64,000 nucleotides of DNA from Halorubellus sp. JP-L1 (GTDB lineage: Archaea > Halobacteriota > Halobacteria > Halobacteriales > Natrialbaceae). A program made the translations under genes and the position numbers. The notes beneath the pieces were generated by a model. It was given only the letters and a program-made list of their open reading frames with translations, did no database searches and was not told the DNA's origin. The DNA is taken from NCBI RefSeq assembly GCF_011440375.1, contig NZ_JAAOIR010000001.1, forward strand, positions 248,001 to 312,000. Direction: 5' to 3'. The stretch's first letter is position 1, and each line of letters starts with the position of its first letter. Shown here in pieces: positions 16,867-24,646 of this stretch.

Positions 16867-17738
16867 TGGCGGCGAAGGAGAGCCTTCCGGCACCCGGCGA
16901 GTTGAGCGACGACCAGCGAGAGGCCGTCGAGCACCTCCTGTACCGGCTCGCGGACGACGAGTTCGTCGCCGCGGAACGGTACACCGAGTGGCAGGTGCGG
17001 TCGCCGACCCTCGAGTCCGACCTCGCGCTCGCGAACATCGCGCAGGACGAACTCGGGCACGCTCGCCTCTGGTACGACCTACTGGAGGACTTCGAGTACA
17101 CCGAGAGCGAGCTCGTGTGGGAGCGCGACGCCGACGAGTGGCGTCACAGCACGCTCGTCGAGCAGCCGTTCGAGACCGGTGACTGGGCGGACGTCATCCT
17201 CCGCACGTACCTCTACGATCAGGCGGAGTACATCCGCCTGGAGGCGCTCGAGGACTCGACGTACCCGCGGATCCGCGACCGCATCACGAAGATCATCCAG
17301 GAGGAGGACTACCACCGCGAGCACGCGGAGAACTGGATGGCGCGTCTCGCCGAGGAGAAAGACGGCCTGGAGCGCTTGCAGGGCGCGCTCGACGACCTGT
17401 TCCCGTACGCGCTCACGCTGTTCGCGCCGACGGACGAGACCGTCGAGGACCGCATCGACGACCTCGGGCTGCGCTCGAAGTCCCTCGACGTCATGCGCGA
17501 GGAGTGGCTGGACGTCGTCGTCCCGTACCTCGAAGACCTCGGGCTGGACGTCGGGGACGCGGAACTCCCCGAGCAGTACGACGTCCACCACAGCGAGTTC
17601 GAACTCCCCGCGGACGTCGGTCGCGACCGCTCGCACACCGACGCGTGGTTCGACCTCCAGGAGGAGTTCACGAACACGTACCGCGAGCTCGACCGCCACG
17701 AGGCGAACCGCATCATGAAGGACCCGGACGAGGCCTGA
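16866..17738 (+). CDS. paaC: phenylacetyl-CoA epoxidase structural subunit PaaC
   Basis: 290 residues, ferritin-like fold related to PaaA but serving as the structural partner in the PaaAC core. The motif ANIAQDELGHARLWYDLL (about residues 57-73) and EEDYHREHAENWMARL further on are characteristic. The start ATG overlaps the paaB stop by one base. A 33-base gap separates it from paaD. Confidence 0.93.
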   Translation: MAAKESLPAPGELSDDQREAVEHLLYRLADDEFVAAERYTEWQVRSPTLESDLALANIAQDELGHARLWYDLLEDFEYTESELVWERDADEWRHSTLVEQPFETGDWADVILRTYLYDQAEYIRLEALEDSTYPRIRDRITKIIQEEDYHREHAENWMARLAEEKDGLERLQGALDDLFPYALTLFAPTDETVEDRIDDLGLRSKSLDVMREEWLDVVVPYLEDLGLDVGDAELPEQYDVHHSEFELPADVGRDRSHTDAWFDLQEEFTNTYRELDRHEANRIMKDPDEA

Positions 17739-17771
17739 GCTTCGTCCACGACGATAGAGAGACCCCACAAG

Positions 17772-18245
17772 ATGGCTAGCGACGTACCCTACGAACCGGA
17801 GGACGTCCCGACGGACGTCGAGGCATCACCAGACGACTGCGAGGAGCCGGCGGCGACGGCGTGCGCGTACACCGAGTACGAGTACGTGGACGCGCCGAAC
17901 ACCGAGGAGTTGCCGGCAACGGGCGCCGACGCGGAGGGCGTCGAGCGCGCGGTCTGGGACGAACTGTACGACATCGAGGACCCCGAGATGCCCGTGAGCA
18001 TCGTCGACCTCGGGCTCCTCTATGGCGTGAGCGTCGAGGACGGCCACGCGGAGGTCGACATGACGCTGACGTACTCGGGGTGCCCAGCGAGGGAGATGCT
18101 GATGAGCGACGTCGAGGAGCGCGTCGCGAGCGTCGACGGCGTCGACGACGTCTCGCTCCGGCTCGTGTGGAACCCGCCGTGGGGCCTCGAGATGGTGACC
18201 GAACAGGGCAAGTCCGACCTGAACGACTTCGGACTGAGCGTCTGA
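17772..18245 (+). CDS. paaD: PaaD, MIP18/DUF59 domain, lacking its zinc ribbon
   Basis: 157 residues. PaaD assists iron-sulfur or diiron maturation of the epoxidase. Residues 60-150 are the DUF59/MIP18 domain with DPEMPVSIVDLGLLYGVSVE and the metal-site Cys in TYSGCPARE, and the domain ends VWNPPWGLEMVTEQGKSDL as in PaaD. Bacterial PaaD then continues into a zinc-binding C-terminal segment; here the protein stops and that segment is a separate downstream gene at 18247. The N-terminal 45 residues are acidic and contain two Cys not seen in bacterial relatives. Confidence 0.9.
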   Translation: MASDVPYEPEDVPTDVEASPDDCEEPAATACAYTEYEYVDAPNTEELPATGADAEGVERAVWDELYDIEDPEMPVSIVDLGLLYGVSVEDGHAEVDMTLTYSGCPAREMLMSDVEERVASVDGVDDVSLRLVWNPPWGLEMVTEQGKSDLNDFGLSV

Positions 18246-18246
18246 C

Positions 18247-18417
18247 ATGAGTCGTCGACTCGACCCGTCCGTCCAGACCAGCGGCGAGGTGGAGGGCGCG
18301 GAATGCCCGTACTGTGGGTCGACTGAGACCGAGCGCGAACACCCGAAGGGGCCGTCGCTGTGCCGGTCCATGCACTACTGTAACAGTTGCGAGCAGCCGT
18401 TCGAGAAGTTCGAGTGA
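18247..18417 (+). CDS. PaaD zinc-ribbon domain as a separate 56-residue protein
   Basis: ATG one base after the paaD stop opens a 56-codon frame, MSRRLDPSVQTSG onward. It holds CPYCGS near residue 20 and CRSMHYCNSCEQPFEKFE at the end. The second part matches the C terminus of bacterial PaaD/PaaJ, where a CPxCGS motif is followed by a C-x5-C-x2-C-x2-PF segment. So the gene encodes the zinc ribbon that is fused to the DUF59 domain in bacteria. It is the last gene of the paa cluster, and its stop codon abuts the first hairpin repeat unit. Confidence 0.85.
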   Translation: MSRRLDPSVQTSGEVEGAECPYCGSTETEREHPKGPSLCRSMHYCNSCEQPFEKFE

Positions 18418-18562
18418 ACTGACTCGCTAGGATACGGCGGTCTCTTGGCCGCCGTTTCCTGCGGGAACTGACTCGCTAGGATACGGCGGTCTCTTGGCCG
18501 CCGTTTCCTGCGGGAACTGACTCGCTAGGATACGGCGGTCTCTTGGCCGCCGTTTCCTGCGG
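18416..18562. repeat. three identical tandem 49-bp hairpin units after paa cluster
   Basis: Units at 18416-18464, 18465-18513 and 18514-18562. Each begins GAACTGACTCGCTAGG and contains the core ATACGGCGG-N8-CCGCCGTTTCC, an inverted repeat with 7-bp arms (ACGGCGG/CCGCCGT), loop TCTCTTGG, followed by TTT. The first unit starts inside the stop codon of the zinc-ribbon gene. A T5 run follows at 18584. The same core, with a different loop, occurs three times at 35381-35517. Confidence 0.9.
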
Positions 18563-18857
18563 TGCGGTAGCGGTTCCGGTGTCTTTTTGGAACTAATCGC
18601 ACGTGTATGCTGACGCCTCGCGCTCGTCGGTTCCTGTGATGTGAGGAGGCATGGGTCGCTAGGCTGTTTCATTCTCTTGATTCTCTGCGAACTATCCGTT
18701 CACCAGACTTGCGAATTGATCACTACGTATCCCACAAATCTCAGGTTCATTTTAGGAACGTTATCTCTATCAGTCCGAATCAATGCGACTAAATCTACGG
18801 ATAAGTTTGACTGTGAGATGCCATAACAATGATGGTGTGTAAGCACTAAGATTGGAT
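18563..18857. other. AT-richer intergenic segment at left edge of the island
   Basis: After the repeats, base composition shifts clearly: stretches such as ATCACTACGTATCCCAC and ATAAGTTTGACTG contrast with the GC-rich flanks. No ORF with convincing features, tRNA or inverted repeat was seen in it. The shift continues through three genes to about 21790. Confidence 0.6.
18584..18588 (+). terminator. T5 tract ending the paa cluster region
   Basis: TTTTT follows the hairpin array. Archaeal termination uses T-rich tracts, and together with the three hairpins this is a plausible end for the paa transcript. Confidence 0.4.
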
Positions 18858-19247
18858 ATGACATCCGACTCGCCTGACGAATGGGATTGGGCCGAGGGAT
18901 GGGACCAAGTATTTACTGTACTTGCTGTCGAACCGCGGCGAGAGATTATTCGTTCGTTGCTGGATGAACCCCATGAGCGTCGGCTTGCGTTACCTGAGGC
19001 GGCAGAGTCACCGAATCAATCGATGGGGACTGAGAGATTCACTCTTCAGTTGCGCCACCACCACCTCCCAAAGCTCGCGGACGCCGGATACATTCGTTGG
19101 GAGAGCGACCCGTTCTGTGTGCAGCGAGGCCCCCATTTCGAAGAACCAGCGTTCTTTATCGAGTCAGTACTCGAAGCCAAAGACGAGATCCCCTCCTCGC
19201 TGATCACCAACTGTAAGATTCTGCAGCAGATGACTGGCGCGGACTGA
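18858..19247 (+). CDS. winged-helix DNA-binding protein, DUF7344-like
   Basis: 129 residues. The centre resembles haloarchaeal winged-helix proteins: VLAVEPRREIIRSLLDEP as first helices and LRHHHLPKLADAGYIRWE as the recognition helix and wing. There is no sensor domain apart from an acidic Trp-rich start (EWDWAEGWDQ). ATG 18858 is preferred over a TTG two codons earlier. Codon use is less GC-biased than the flanking genes, as for the two kinases that follow. Likely a repressor or activator of a neighbouring gene, target unknown. Confidence 0.65.
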   Translation: MTSDSPDEWDWAEGWDQVFTVLAVEPRREIIRSLLDEPHERRLALPEAAESPNQSMGTERFTLQLRHHHLPKLADAGYIRWESDPFCVQRGPHFEEPAFFIESVLEAKDEIPSSLITNCKILQQMTGAD

Positions 19248-19429
19248 CTTGGTCGCCGCTCATTGCACGCCCTGTACTTGCGGACTATATGATCTCATAT
19301 CAAGTACCGATATAGTGACCGAAACATGCGCTCTGTCTGCGTCTTAGGCGGTTTAGTGGATTTCCTCTCGGAGTAGAGGAGTTCGATATCATTGACTTAT
19401 TTCAAGAAGATTCCGCGATTGAACCGTAA

Positions 19430-20479
19430 CTATTGCGCGGATTGTCTGTTAGCTTTCGGCAATACCATCGAGACGATATTTCCTCGAGGAGTGTTCTCTT
19501 CGAACCGAAGTTCACCGCCCAGAGCACTGATGCACCACTGCATTATCCAGAGACCGACCCCGGAACCGTGATACGTACTGTTCGTCTCCACTTCTTTCTG
19601 TAGTACCTCGATTTCTTCAGCCGGAATACGAGGTCCGTTATCAGCGATTCGAACCTCGCAATACTCTTCTACAGAATCCTCACGTAATGTTATAGAGACG
19701 CTCGGAATGTCCTGATCGTTGTGCTCGATGGCGTTCCGAACAGCATGCTCAACTGCATAGGTGAAGCCCCGATCAGCGATGACGAAGATCTCAGCTGGAC
19801 CCTCAATGCTCACCCCGAAATCGGCGTATTCCTCTTGACTCTCTTCGACGACCGTTTCGACGACCCGTCGAAGATTCGTCGGTTCACGCTCCATCGCGTC
19901 GGGTTCAGCAATCTCTTCAAGTTGCTTCACTGAGTCACTGAGCGTTCCAACTTCAGTCGTGATCTCGATAATTGTCTCTATCTCCTCTTCGAGTGATTCG
20001 TCTTCAACAGCAGTTTTGATCCTGTCCGCATAGCCCAGTAGCACGTTCGTCCTATTTCGGAGGTTGTGGCGGACGATTCGACTTAACAGTCCGAGCCGGC
20101 GCTCACGTGCTCGATACTCGGTCATATCTTCCACCTTCGCAGCGACATACTCAGCGTCATTGATGGTAACCGAGCGGAGATGGAACCGAGTCCATCGGAA
20201 CTCGCCGTTTGCCCGTTTGATTTGCCACTCGAAGATCTGTGATTCACCGCCAGCGGCCCTTTCTATCCGAGCGAGAACGTCCTCCTTTGAGAGCATCGTT
20301 GATGGTGCCGTGAAATCCTCGACGTTCATCGTTCGAAGTTCATCGAGAGAATATCCGTAGAGGTCTTCGACCGGCCGGTTCCCCTCCAGAACTGCCCCTC
20401 GTTCCGGATCAAATAGAAGGACCCCTATATCGAAACCCTCCAAGATGGGCGGCAGGTGCACTTCGTCTCTATTAGTCAT
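19430..20479 (-). CDS. soluble PAS histidine kinase
   Basis: 349 residues. A PAS domain occupies about residues 10-125 (FDIGVLLFDPERGAVLEGNR, YGYSLDELRTM, FEWQIKRANGEFRW). The H-box RIVRHNLRNRTNVLLGYADR carries the His near residue 138 in the HNLRN form common in haloarchaeal kinases. The ATPase domain shows N-box HAVRNAIEHND, G1 RIADNGPRIP and G2 GSGVGLWIMQW. No membrane segment or receiver domain. It is divergent from the next kinase. A minus-strand TATA candidate CTAATTAG lies at 20502-20509. AT-richer codons mark it as part of the island. Confidence 0.85.
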   Translation of the reverse strand: MTNRDEVHLPPILEGFDIGVLLFDPERGAVLEGNRPVEDLYGYSLDELRTMNVEDFTAPSTMLSKEDVLARIERAAGGESQIFEWQIKRANGEFRWTRFHLRSVTINDAEYVAAKVEDMTEYRARERRLGLLSRIVRHNLRNRTNVLLGYADRIKTAVEDESLEEEIETIIEITTEVGTLSDSVKQLEEIAEPDAMEREPTNLRRVVETVVEESQEEYADFGVSIEGPAEIFVIADRGFTYAVEHAVRNAIEHNDQDIPSVSITLREDSVEEYCEVRIADNGPRIPAEEIEVLQKEVETNSTYHGSGVGLWIMQWCISALGGELRFEENTPRGNIVSMVLPKANRQSAQ

Positions 20480-20631
20480 ATAAAAACCAGAAGTAGACGC
20501 GCTAATTAGTGATTGCTATCGAGGCAAACTCGCTGAGGAGAGACGGAAAGGCCGTAACTTGGTAAGTTTCCGGGTTCTCAGTCTCCCGGTTCTGCCATCG
20601 CACTTTTCCCGTTCGTGAGCGAAGTGATTCC

Positions 20632-21654
20632 ATGAACGATTGTTCTCCGTCGGACCTTTCGGTTCACCCTATTTATCCCCAGACTCTCGTCTCGAATTTC
20701 CCGAATGGAGTACTGGTGCTGTTCGATACTGATCTGCGGTATCGAATGGTCGGGCCTGACGTTCTCCCCTTCTCGAAGCGGGAAGCCACAGATATGGAAG
20801 GGAAAACGATCAATGAGCTATTTGGTGAGTCAGCCGGCGCTGAACTCGAACCAGAACTTCGGGCGACACTCGGAGGCGACTCACGTTCGTTCGATATGAC
20901 CTACGACGACCAGATCCATCACATTGAGACTCGACCAGTTACGATTGATGGGGCACCATTTGGCGTACTGGTGACGCAGGAAGTGACCGGCGAGCGGGAA
21001 ACGACGATCGAACTTGAAGAGAAGACTGAGCGCCTTGAGATGGTCGCGAGTATCCTCTCGCATGATCTCCGCAACCCCCTCAACGTTGCACTCGGGCACC
21101 TCGACGAACTTCAGGCCGAGGGTACAGCGTCCCAGGAATCGCTTTCGGAGATTCGCCGGGCGCTCACTCGCATGGATACCATAATGGAGGACGCACATGT
21201 GTTAGCTCGAACGACGACACTGAATGACGTCGAACGCACGACTCTTCGGTCACTTGTGGAATCGGCCTGGCTGACCGTTCCGACGGAGGCGGCGACACTC
21301 GACGTGAAGGACGAACTGACTCTCGAGGCTGATTCCGGATTGATGAGGAACCTTTTTGAGAACTTGATACGGAATGCAATCTCCCATGGCGGCCCTACCG
21401 TCGGCGTACATGTTGGTGCTCTAGATACCCAGAGGGGGTTCTATTTTGAAGACGACGGGTCTGGTATTGATGTAGAGCGAAGAGACGTGGTATTCGATAG
21501 CGGACGCACGAGTGGCGACGACAAATCACATAGCGGTCTCGGGCTTAACATCGTTCAAGAGATTGTCACCGCTCATGGGTGGCATATAGAGGTGACCGAT
21601 GCTACGTCCGGGGGGGCCCGATTCGAGATCACTGGGGTAACACCCCATGAGTGA
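20632..21654 (+). CDS. soluble PAS-like histidine kinase
   Basis: 340 residues. The N-terminal 120 residues look like a PAS fold (FPNGVLVLFDTDLRYRMVGP, GKTINELFGES, HHIETRPVTIDGAPFGVLV). The H-box ASILSHDLRNPLNVALGHL has His near residue 144; N-box NLFENLIRNAISHGG, G1 FEDDGSGID and G2 HSGLGLNIVQEIV follow. The catalytic half resembles the C terminus of the large kinase at 12600-14768. No partner receiver gene is nearby. It reads away from the other island kinase across a 152-base shared promoter region. Confidence 0.85.
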   Translation: MNDCSPSDLSVHPIYPQTLVSNFPNGVLVLFDTDLRYRMVGPDVLPFSKREATDMEGKTINELFGESAGAELEPELRATLGGDSRSFDMTYDDQIHHIETRPVTIDGAPFGVLVTQEVTGERETTIELEEKTERLEMVASILSHDLRNPLNVALGHLDELQAEGTASQESLSEIRRALTRMDTIMEDAHVLARTTTLNDVERTTLRSLVESAWLTVPTEAATLDVKDELTLEADSGLMRNLFENLIRNAISHGGPTVGVHVGALDTQRGFYFEDDGSGIDVERRDVVFDSGRTSGDDKSHSGLGLNIVQEIVTAHGWHIEVTDATSGGARFEITGVTPHE

Positions 21655-21831
21655 ATTCAGCCGACGACTGCTTGTTGGTAATCTTCTATCGGTAAGACAT
21701 TTTCCTGTATCTATCGATCGCTGAGGTCTTTCAAGAGATGGTGTGGAGGTTGTTCTCTGCAATCCTGGGGCGGGAGAGCGTCTATCTGTGAGGCGCATTA
21801 CTTTTGTCAGTTGGGTGCAGTGCGTGTTGGT

Positions 21832-22647
21832 ATGACGCGTGAGCCGTTGGCGACGTTGTCGGGGAGTCGGGCGGGGTTCCGGGAGATGGTGAACCTCGCG
21901 GCGTTGGGGACCGGGGATGGGGTGTACTACGACGAGATGCTGGTTCGGGTGACGGCGGATCGAGTGGAGACGCCGGCTGGGAAGCGCGAGACGTCGATGG
22001 CGGCGTACTGTACGGTCGAGCACGGGGCGTTCGACGGGGTGTCGTTGCATATCGACGAGCCGGCGGTCGCGATCTTCGACATCGAGGCGGCGCTGGGGTG
22101 GTTGGAGTGGTTGGAGGCCGACGACGTGGACGTGGTACTGTTGGGCGATCCGGGGGATGCGTTCGCTGGGACGCTGGAGTTCCGGACGGACGCGGAGACG
22201 GTGCAGGTGGCGTGCCGGCACGGCCCGGAGATACTGGGGGAGGTGACGACGGAGCTGCCGTCGCGGTTCGACGACGCGGACCGGTTCCGGCTGGAGGACG
22301 GCTCGCGGGCGCCGACGCTCGTGGAGACGACGGCGGGCGAACTGGAGCGGCTCGCGGACGCAGTCGAACTGGCGGAGACCGTGGACGGCTATCCGGTCGT
22401 CGTCGCGGACGGGCGGTTCGAGCTGGACGTCGGGAGCGAGCTCTCGCTCGCGCACGCGAGAACGACGCTGGACGGGAAGGTGACGGGGCCGGACGTCGCG
22501 AACCGCTACAGCGCGGACCTGGCGGCGCTCGCGCGCGCACTCGACGGCGACGTCGTCCTCCAGACGGGGCCGGACGAGCCGCTGGTCGTCGTGCAGACGC
22601 ACTCGCTGTTCACGCTCCGCTACGTCCTGTTGCCGGCGTCGTGGTGA
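21832..22647 (+). CDS. divergent PCNA-like sliding-clamp-fold protein
   Basis: 271 residues, two similar halves. Half one: GFREMVNLAALG helix, strand MLVRVTADRVETPAG, then VAIFDIEAALGWLEWL and TLEFRTDAETVQVACR. Half two: LVETTAGELERLADAVELAE, YSADLAALARALDGDVVLQT, PDEPLVVV and the ending TLRYVLLPAS. The order of helix, DG-like turn, linking helix and strand pair, and the last strand, parallel archaeal PCNA (second half ...SLDYLKDM..., LELGEEFPVKL, VTYMLAP). I infer a clamp paralogue, not the replicative PCNA, since residue identity is low. Start ATG 21832. It lies just right of the AT-rich island. A haloarchaea-specific protein of unknown role is the fallback call. Confidence 0.6.
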   Translation: MTREPLATLSGSRAGFREMVNLAALGTGDGVYYDEMLVRVTADRVETPAGKRETSMAAYCTVEHGAFDGVSLHIDEPAVAIFDIEAALGWLEWLEADDVDVVLLGDPGDAFAGTLEFRTDAETVQVACRHGPEILGEVTTELPSRFDDADRFRLEDGSRAPTLVETTAGELERLADAVELAETVDGYPVVVADGRFELDVGSELSLAHARTTLDGKVTGPDVANRYSADLAALARALDGDVVLQTGPDEPLVVVQTHSLFTLRYVLLPASW

Positions 22648-22678
22648 GAAAGGAATCGGTCGCCGTGGTCGGTGGCGT

Positions 22679-22843
22679 TTACGACGGTCGCCCGAGTTCG
22701 AGCGTGTAGTCGGAGCGGATCCACGCGTTCTCGTTCTCCTCGTCGTAGATCTCTACGCTGCCGTTCTCGGCGTCGCGTGCGTTGAACCGGTTTGCTATCT
22801 CGGGCGGGTCTGCGGTCGTGTCACCGTCGTTCGTGCTGTCCAT
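22679..22843 (-). CDS. 54-residue DUF7331-like small protein
   Basis: A 54-codon ORF read from ATG 22843, MDSTNDGDTTADPPE onward, with the central pattern VEIYDEENENAWIRSD. The YDxExxxAWIxSD pattern resembles a family of very small haloarchaeal proteins (DUF7331). Acidic, no membrane segment, no Cys. It converges with the clamp-like gene, ending 31 bases from that stop, and is divergent from nop5. Function unknown. Confidence 0.6.
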   Translation of the reverse strand: MDSTNDGDTTADPPEIANRFNARDAENGSVEIYDEENENAWIRSDYTLELGRPS

Positions 22844-23005
22844 TGGGGTTTCGTGCGGGCTGTGGCCCGCGCGGTGATACCTATTGCCGGGGGTCTCATG
22901 CGCATAAACTTTCCGGGGGCATATGCTGGACGTCCCTGGAGTGCGCTAGGACGATATGAGAGTTACGGCAATGAGGGGGTCGTGGCGTCGCGTGGAGTCG
23001 GGGGC

Positions 23006-23012
23006 GTTAACC
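23006..23012 (+). promoter_or_regulatory. TATA box of the nop5-flpA operon
   Basis: GTTAACC is centred 27 bases before ATG 23036, indicating a leaderless nop5 transcript. Confidence 0.5.
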
Positions 23013-23035
23013 TGCTGGCGGCGAGAGGTGCCCGT

Positions 23036-23911
23036 ATGACCGACGACGGGTGGTTCGTCGACTGCGAGCCGGGGGACGTCGACGCGGCGTCAGCGGCGGT
23101 CCGGGATGGAACGGCCGACGAGCCCGCGGACTGGCCGATGCGAGCGATCGAAGCGGGATTCGCGTCGGACGAGGACTCGTACTACGACGCGCTCCACGAG
23201 GCGACCGTGACGGCGGCGCGCGCCGAGGCGGTCGAACGCGAGCGCGCAGACGACCAGCAGCTCGTGCATGCGGTCCGAGCGATGGACGATTGCGCGCGGA
23301 CGGCGAACGAACTCGCGGAGCGTGCGGCGGAGTGGGCCGGCGGCCTGTTCGACGCGACCGGCGGGGGCGTTCCGCTGGCGCGCGAGGTCGCGGACCGGGA
23401 ACCGGAGACGCCCGCGGAGGAGCGTGCCGTCTCGCTCGCGGAGCGCGTCGTCGACCTGGACGCCGAGGCGGAGTCGCTGCGGGCGTTCGTCGAGCAGCAG
23501 GCGCCGACGGTCGCGCCGAACCTCGCATCGATGGCGGGGCCGGTACTCGCCGCGCGGCTCGTGTCGCTCGCGGGGAGCCTGGAGTCGCTCGCGAAGCAGC
23601 CCAGCGGGACGGTGCAGGTGCTCGGGGCGGAGGACGCGCTGTTCGCGCACCTCCGCGGCCGCGCCTCGTCCCCGAAGCACGGCATCATCTACACGCACGA
23701 GTACGTCCGCGGCACGCACCCCGAAAATCGGGGGTCCGCGTCGCGAGCGCTCGCGGGGAAGCTCGCCATCGCGGCCCGCATCGACCACTACAGCGGCGAG
23801 CGCAAGCCCGAGATCGAGGCGGAGCTCGACGAGCGCATCGCGACCATCCGCGCCCGCACCGGCGACGAGATGCCAGCTGATACTACCGACGACGGAGGTG
23901 ACGAGGCGTGA
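23036..23911 (+). CDS. nop5: Nop5/Nop56-type C/D box RNP core protein
   Basis: 291 residues. The C-terminal Nop domain is clear: VAPNLASMAGPVLAARLVSL, AGSLESLAKQPSGTVQVLGA, EDALFAHLR, KHGIIYTHEYVRG and LAGKLAIAARIDHYSGE. Nop5 binds L7Ae and the guide RNA and recruits fibrillarin to 2'-O-methylate rRNA and tRNA. The N-terminal fibrillarin-binding part is short and divergent, as usual in haloarchaea. Start ATG 23036 follows a TATA box. GGAGGTG near the gene end (23894-23900) is the ribosome site of flpA, whose GTG start overlaps this stop. Confidence 0.88.
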   Translation: MTDDGWFVDCEPGDVDAASAAVRDGTADEPADWPMRAIEAGFASDEDSYYDALHEATVTAARAEAVERERADDQQLVHAVRAMDDCARTANELAERAAEWAGGLFDATGGGVPLAREVADREPETPAEERAVSLAERVVDLDAEAESLRAFVEQQAPTVAPNLASMAGPVLAARLVSLAGSLESLAKQPSGTVQVLGAEDALFAHLRGRASSPKHGIIYTHEYVRGTHPENRGSASRALAGKLAIAARIDHYSGERKPEIEAELDERIATIRARTGDEMPADTTDDGGDEA

Positions 23912-24549
23912 CCGACGGCGTCGACCTCCCGGCGGGCGTCGAGCGACGGGAGTTCGGGGACGGCGAGACGCTCGCGACGCGCGGGCCCGCAGTCGGTCCG
24001 GAGGCGACCGACGGCGAGTGGCGGGCGTGGGACGCGACCCGGTCGAAGCTCGCCGCGACGTACGCGGTCGGCCTCGATCCCGGCCTCGCCGCCGACGCGA
24101 CCGTCCTCTACCTCGGTGCGGCCGCTGGGACGACGGCGAGTCACGTCGCAGACGTCGCCGGTCCGACGTACGCCGTCGAGTTCGCGCCCCGACCGGTCCG
24201 GGACCTCTGCCGCGTCGCGGCGGACCGCGACCGCCTGTTCCCGCTGCTCGCGGACGCCCGCAAACCGCGCGAGTACGCGCACGTCGTCGAAGCGGACTGC
24301 GACCTCCTCGTGCAGGACGTCGCCACGCGCGGGCAGGCCGACGTCGCGCTTCGGAATCGCCAGTTCCTCGCCGACGACGGCCGGCTCGCGCTCGCGATCA
24401 AGGCCCGCAGCGAGGACGTCACCGGCGACCCCGACGACGTGTTCGACGCCGTCCTCGACGACCTCCGGGAGGGATACGACGTCCTCGAGACCGCGAGTCT
24501 CGAACCGTACCACGACGACCACCTCGCCGTCGTCGCGTCGCCGAAGTGA
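23908..24549 (+). CDS. flpA: fibrillarin-like rRNA/tRNA 2'-O-methyltransferase
   Basis: 213 residues. Rossmann-type SAM methyltransferase with the fibrillarin motif [20 protein letters not shown] near residue 67 and the characteristic [20 protein letters not shown]. Further motifs are [14 protein letters not shown] and [13 protein letters not shown]. It acts with Nop5, L7Ae and C/D guide RNAs. GTG 23908 overlaps the nop5 stop (GTGA) and sits 7 bases after GGAGGTG, so the pair is translationally coupled. Confidence 0.92.
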   Translation: MTDGVDLPAGVERREFGDGETLATRGPAVGPEATDGEWRAWDATRSKLAATYAVGLDPGLAADATVLYLGAAAGTTASHVADVAGPTYAVEFAPRPVRDLCRVAADRDRLFPLLADARKPREYAHVVEADCDLLVQDVATRGQADVALRNRQFLADDGRLALAIKARSEDVTGDPDDVFDAVLDDLREGYDVLETASLEPYHDDHLAVVASPK

Positions 24550-24615
24550 CGCGACGACCCCCGCGGCCCGCGATCGTCGTGCGCTCGCGTGCGACCACCT
24601 GCCGACTCCGCACTC

Positions 24616-24623
24616 CTTAAACC
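24616..24623 (+). promoter_or_regulatory. TATA box for gshA
   Basis: CTTAAACC is centred about 27 bases before ATG 24647 (leaderless). Confidence 0.55.
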
Positions 24624-24646
24624 GCGGGCGGGCCAACGTGGCGTCG

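Noticed and set aside
18416-18562. CRISPR array
   Set aside because: Units are joined directly with no spacers, and no cas gene is present.
18563-21790. Integrated plasmid or virus
   Set aside because: No integrase, replication gene, or flanking direct repeat was found; only the composition and gene content suggest transfer.
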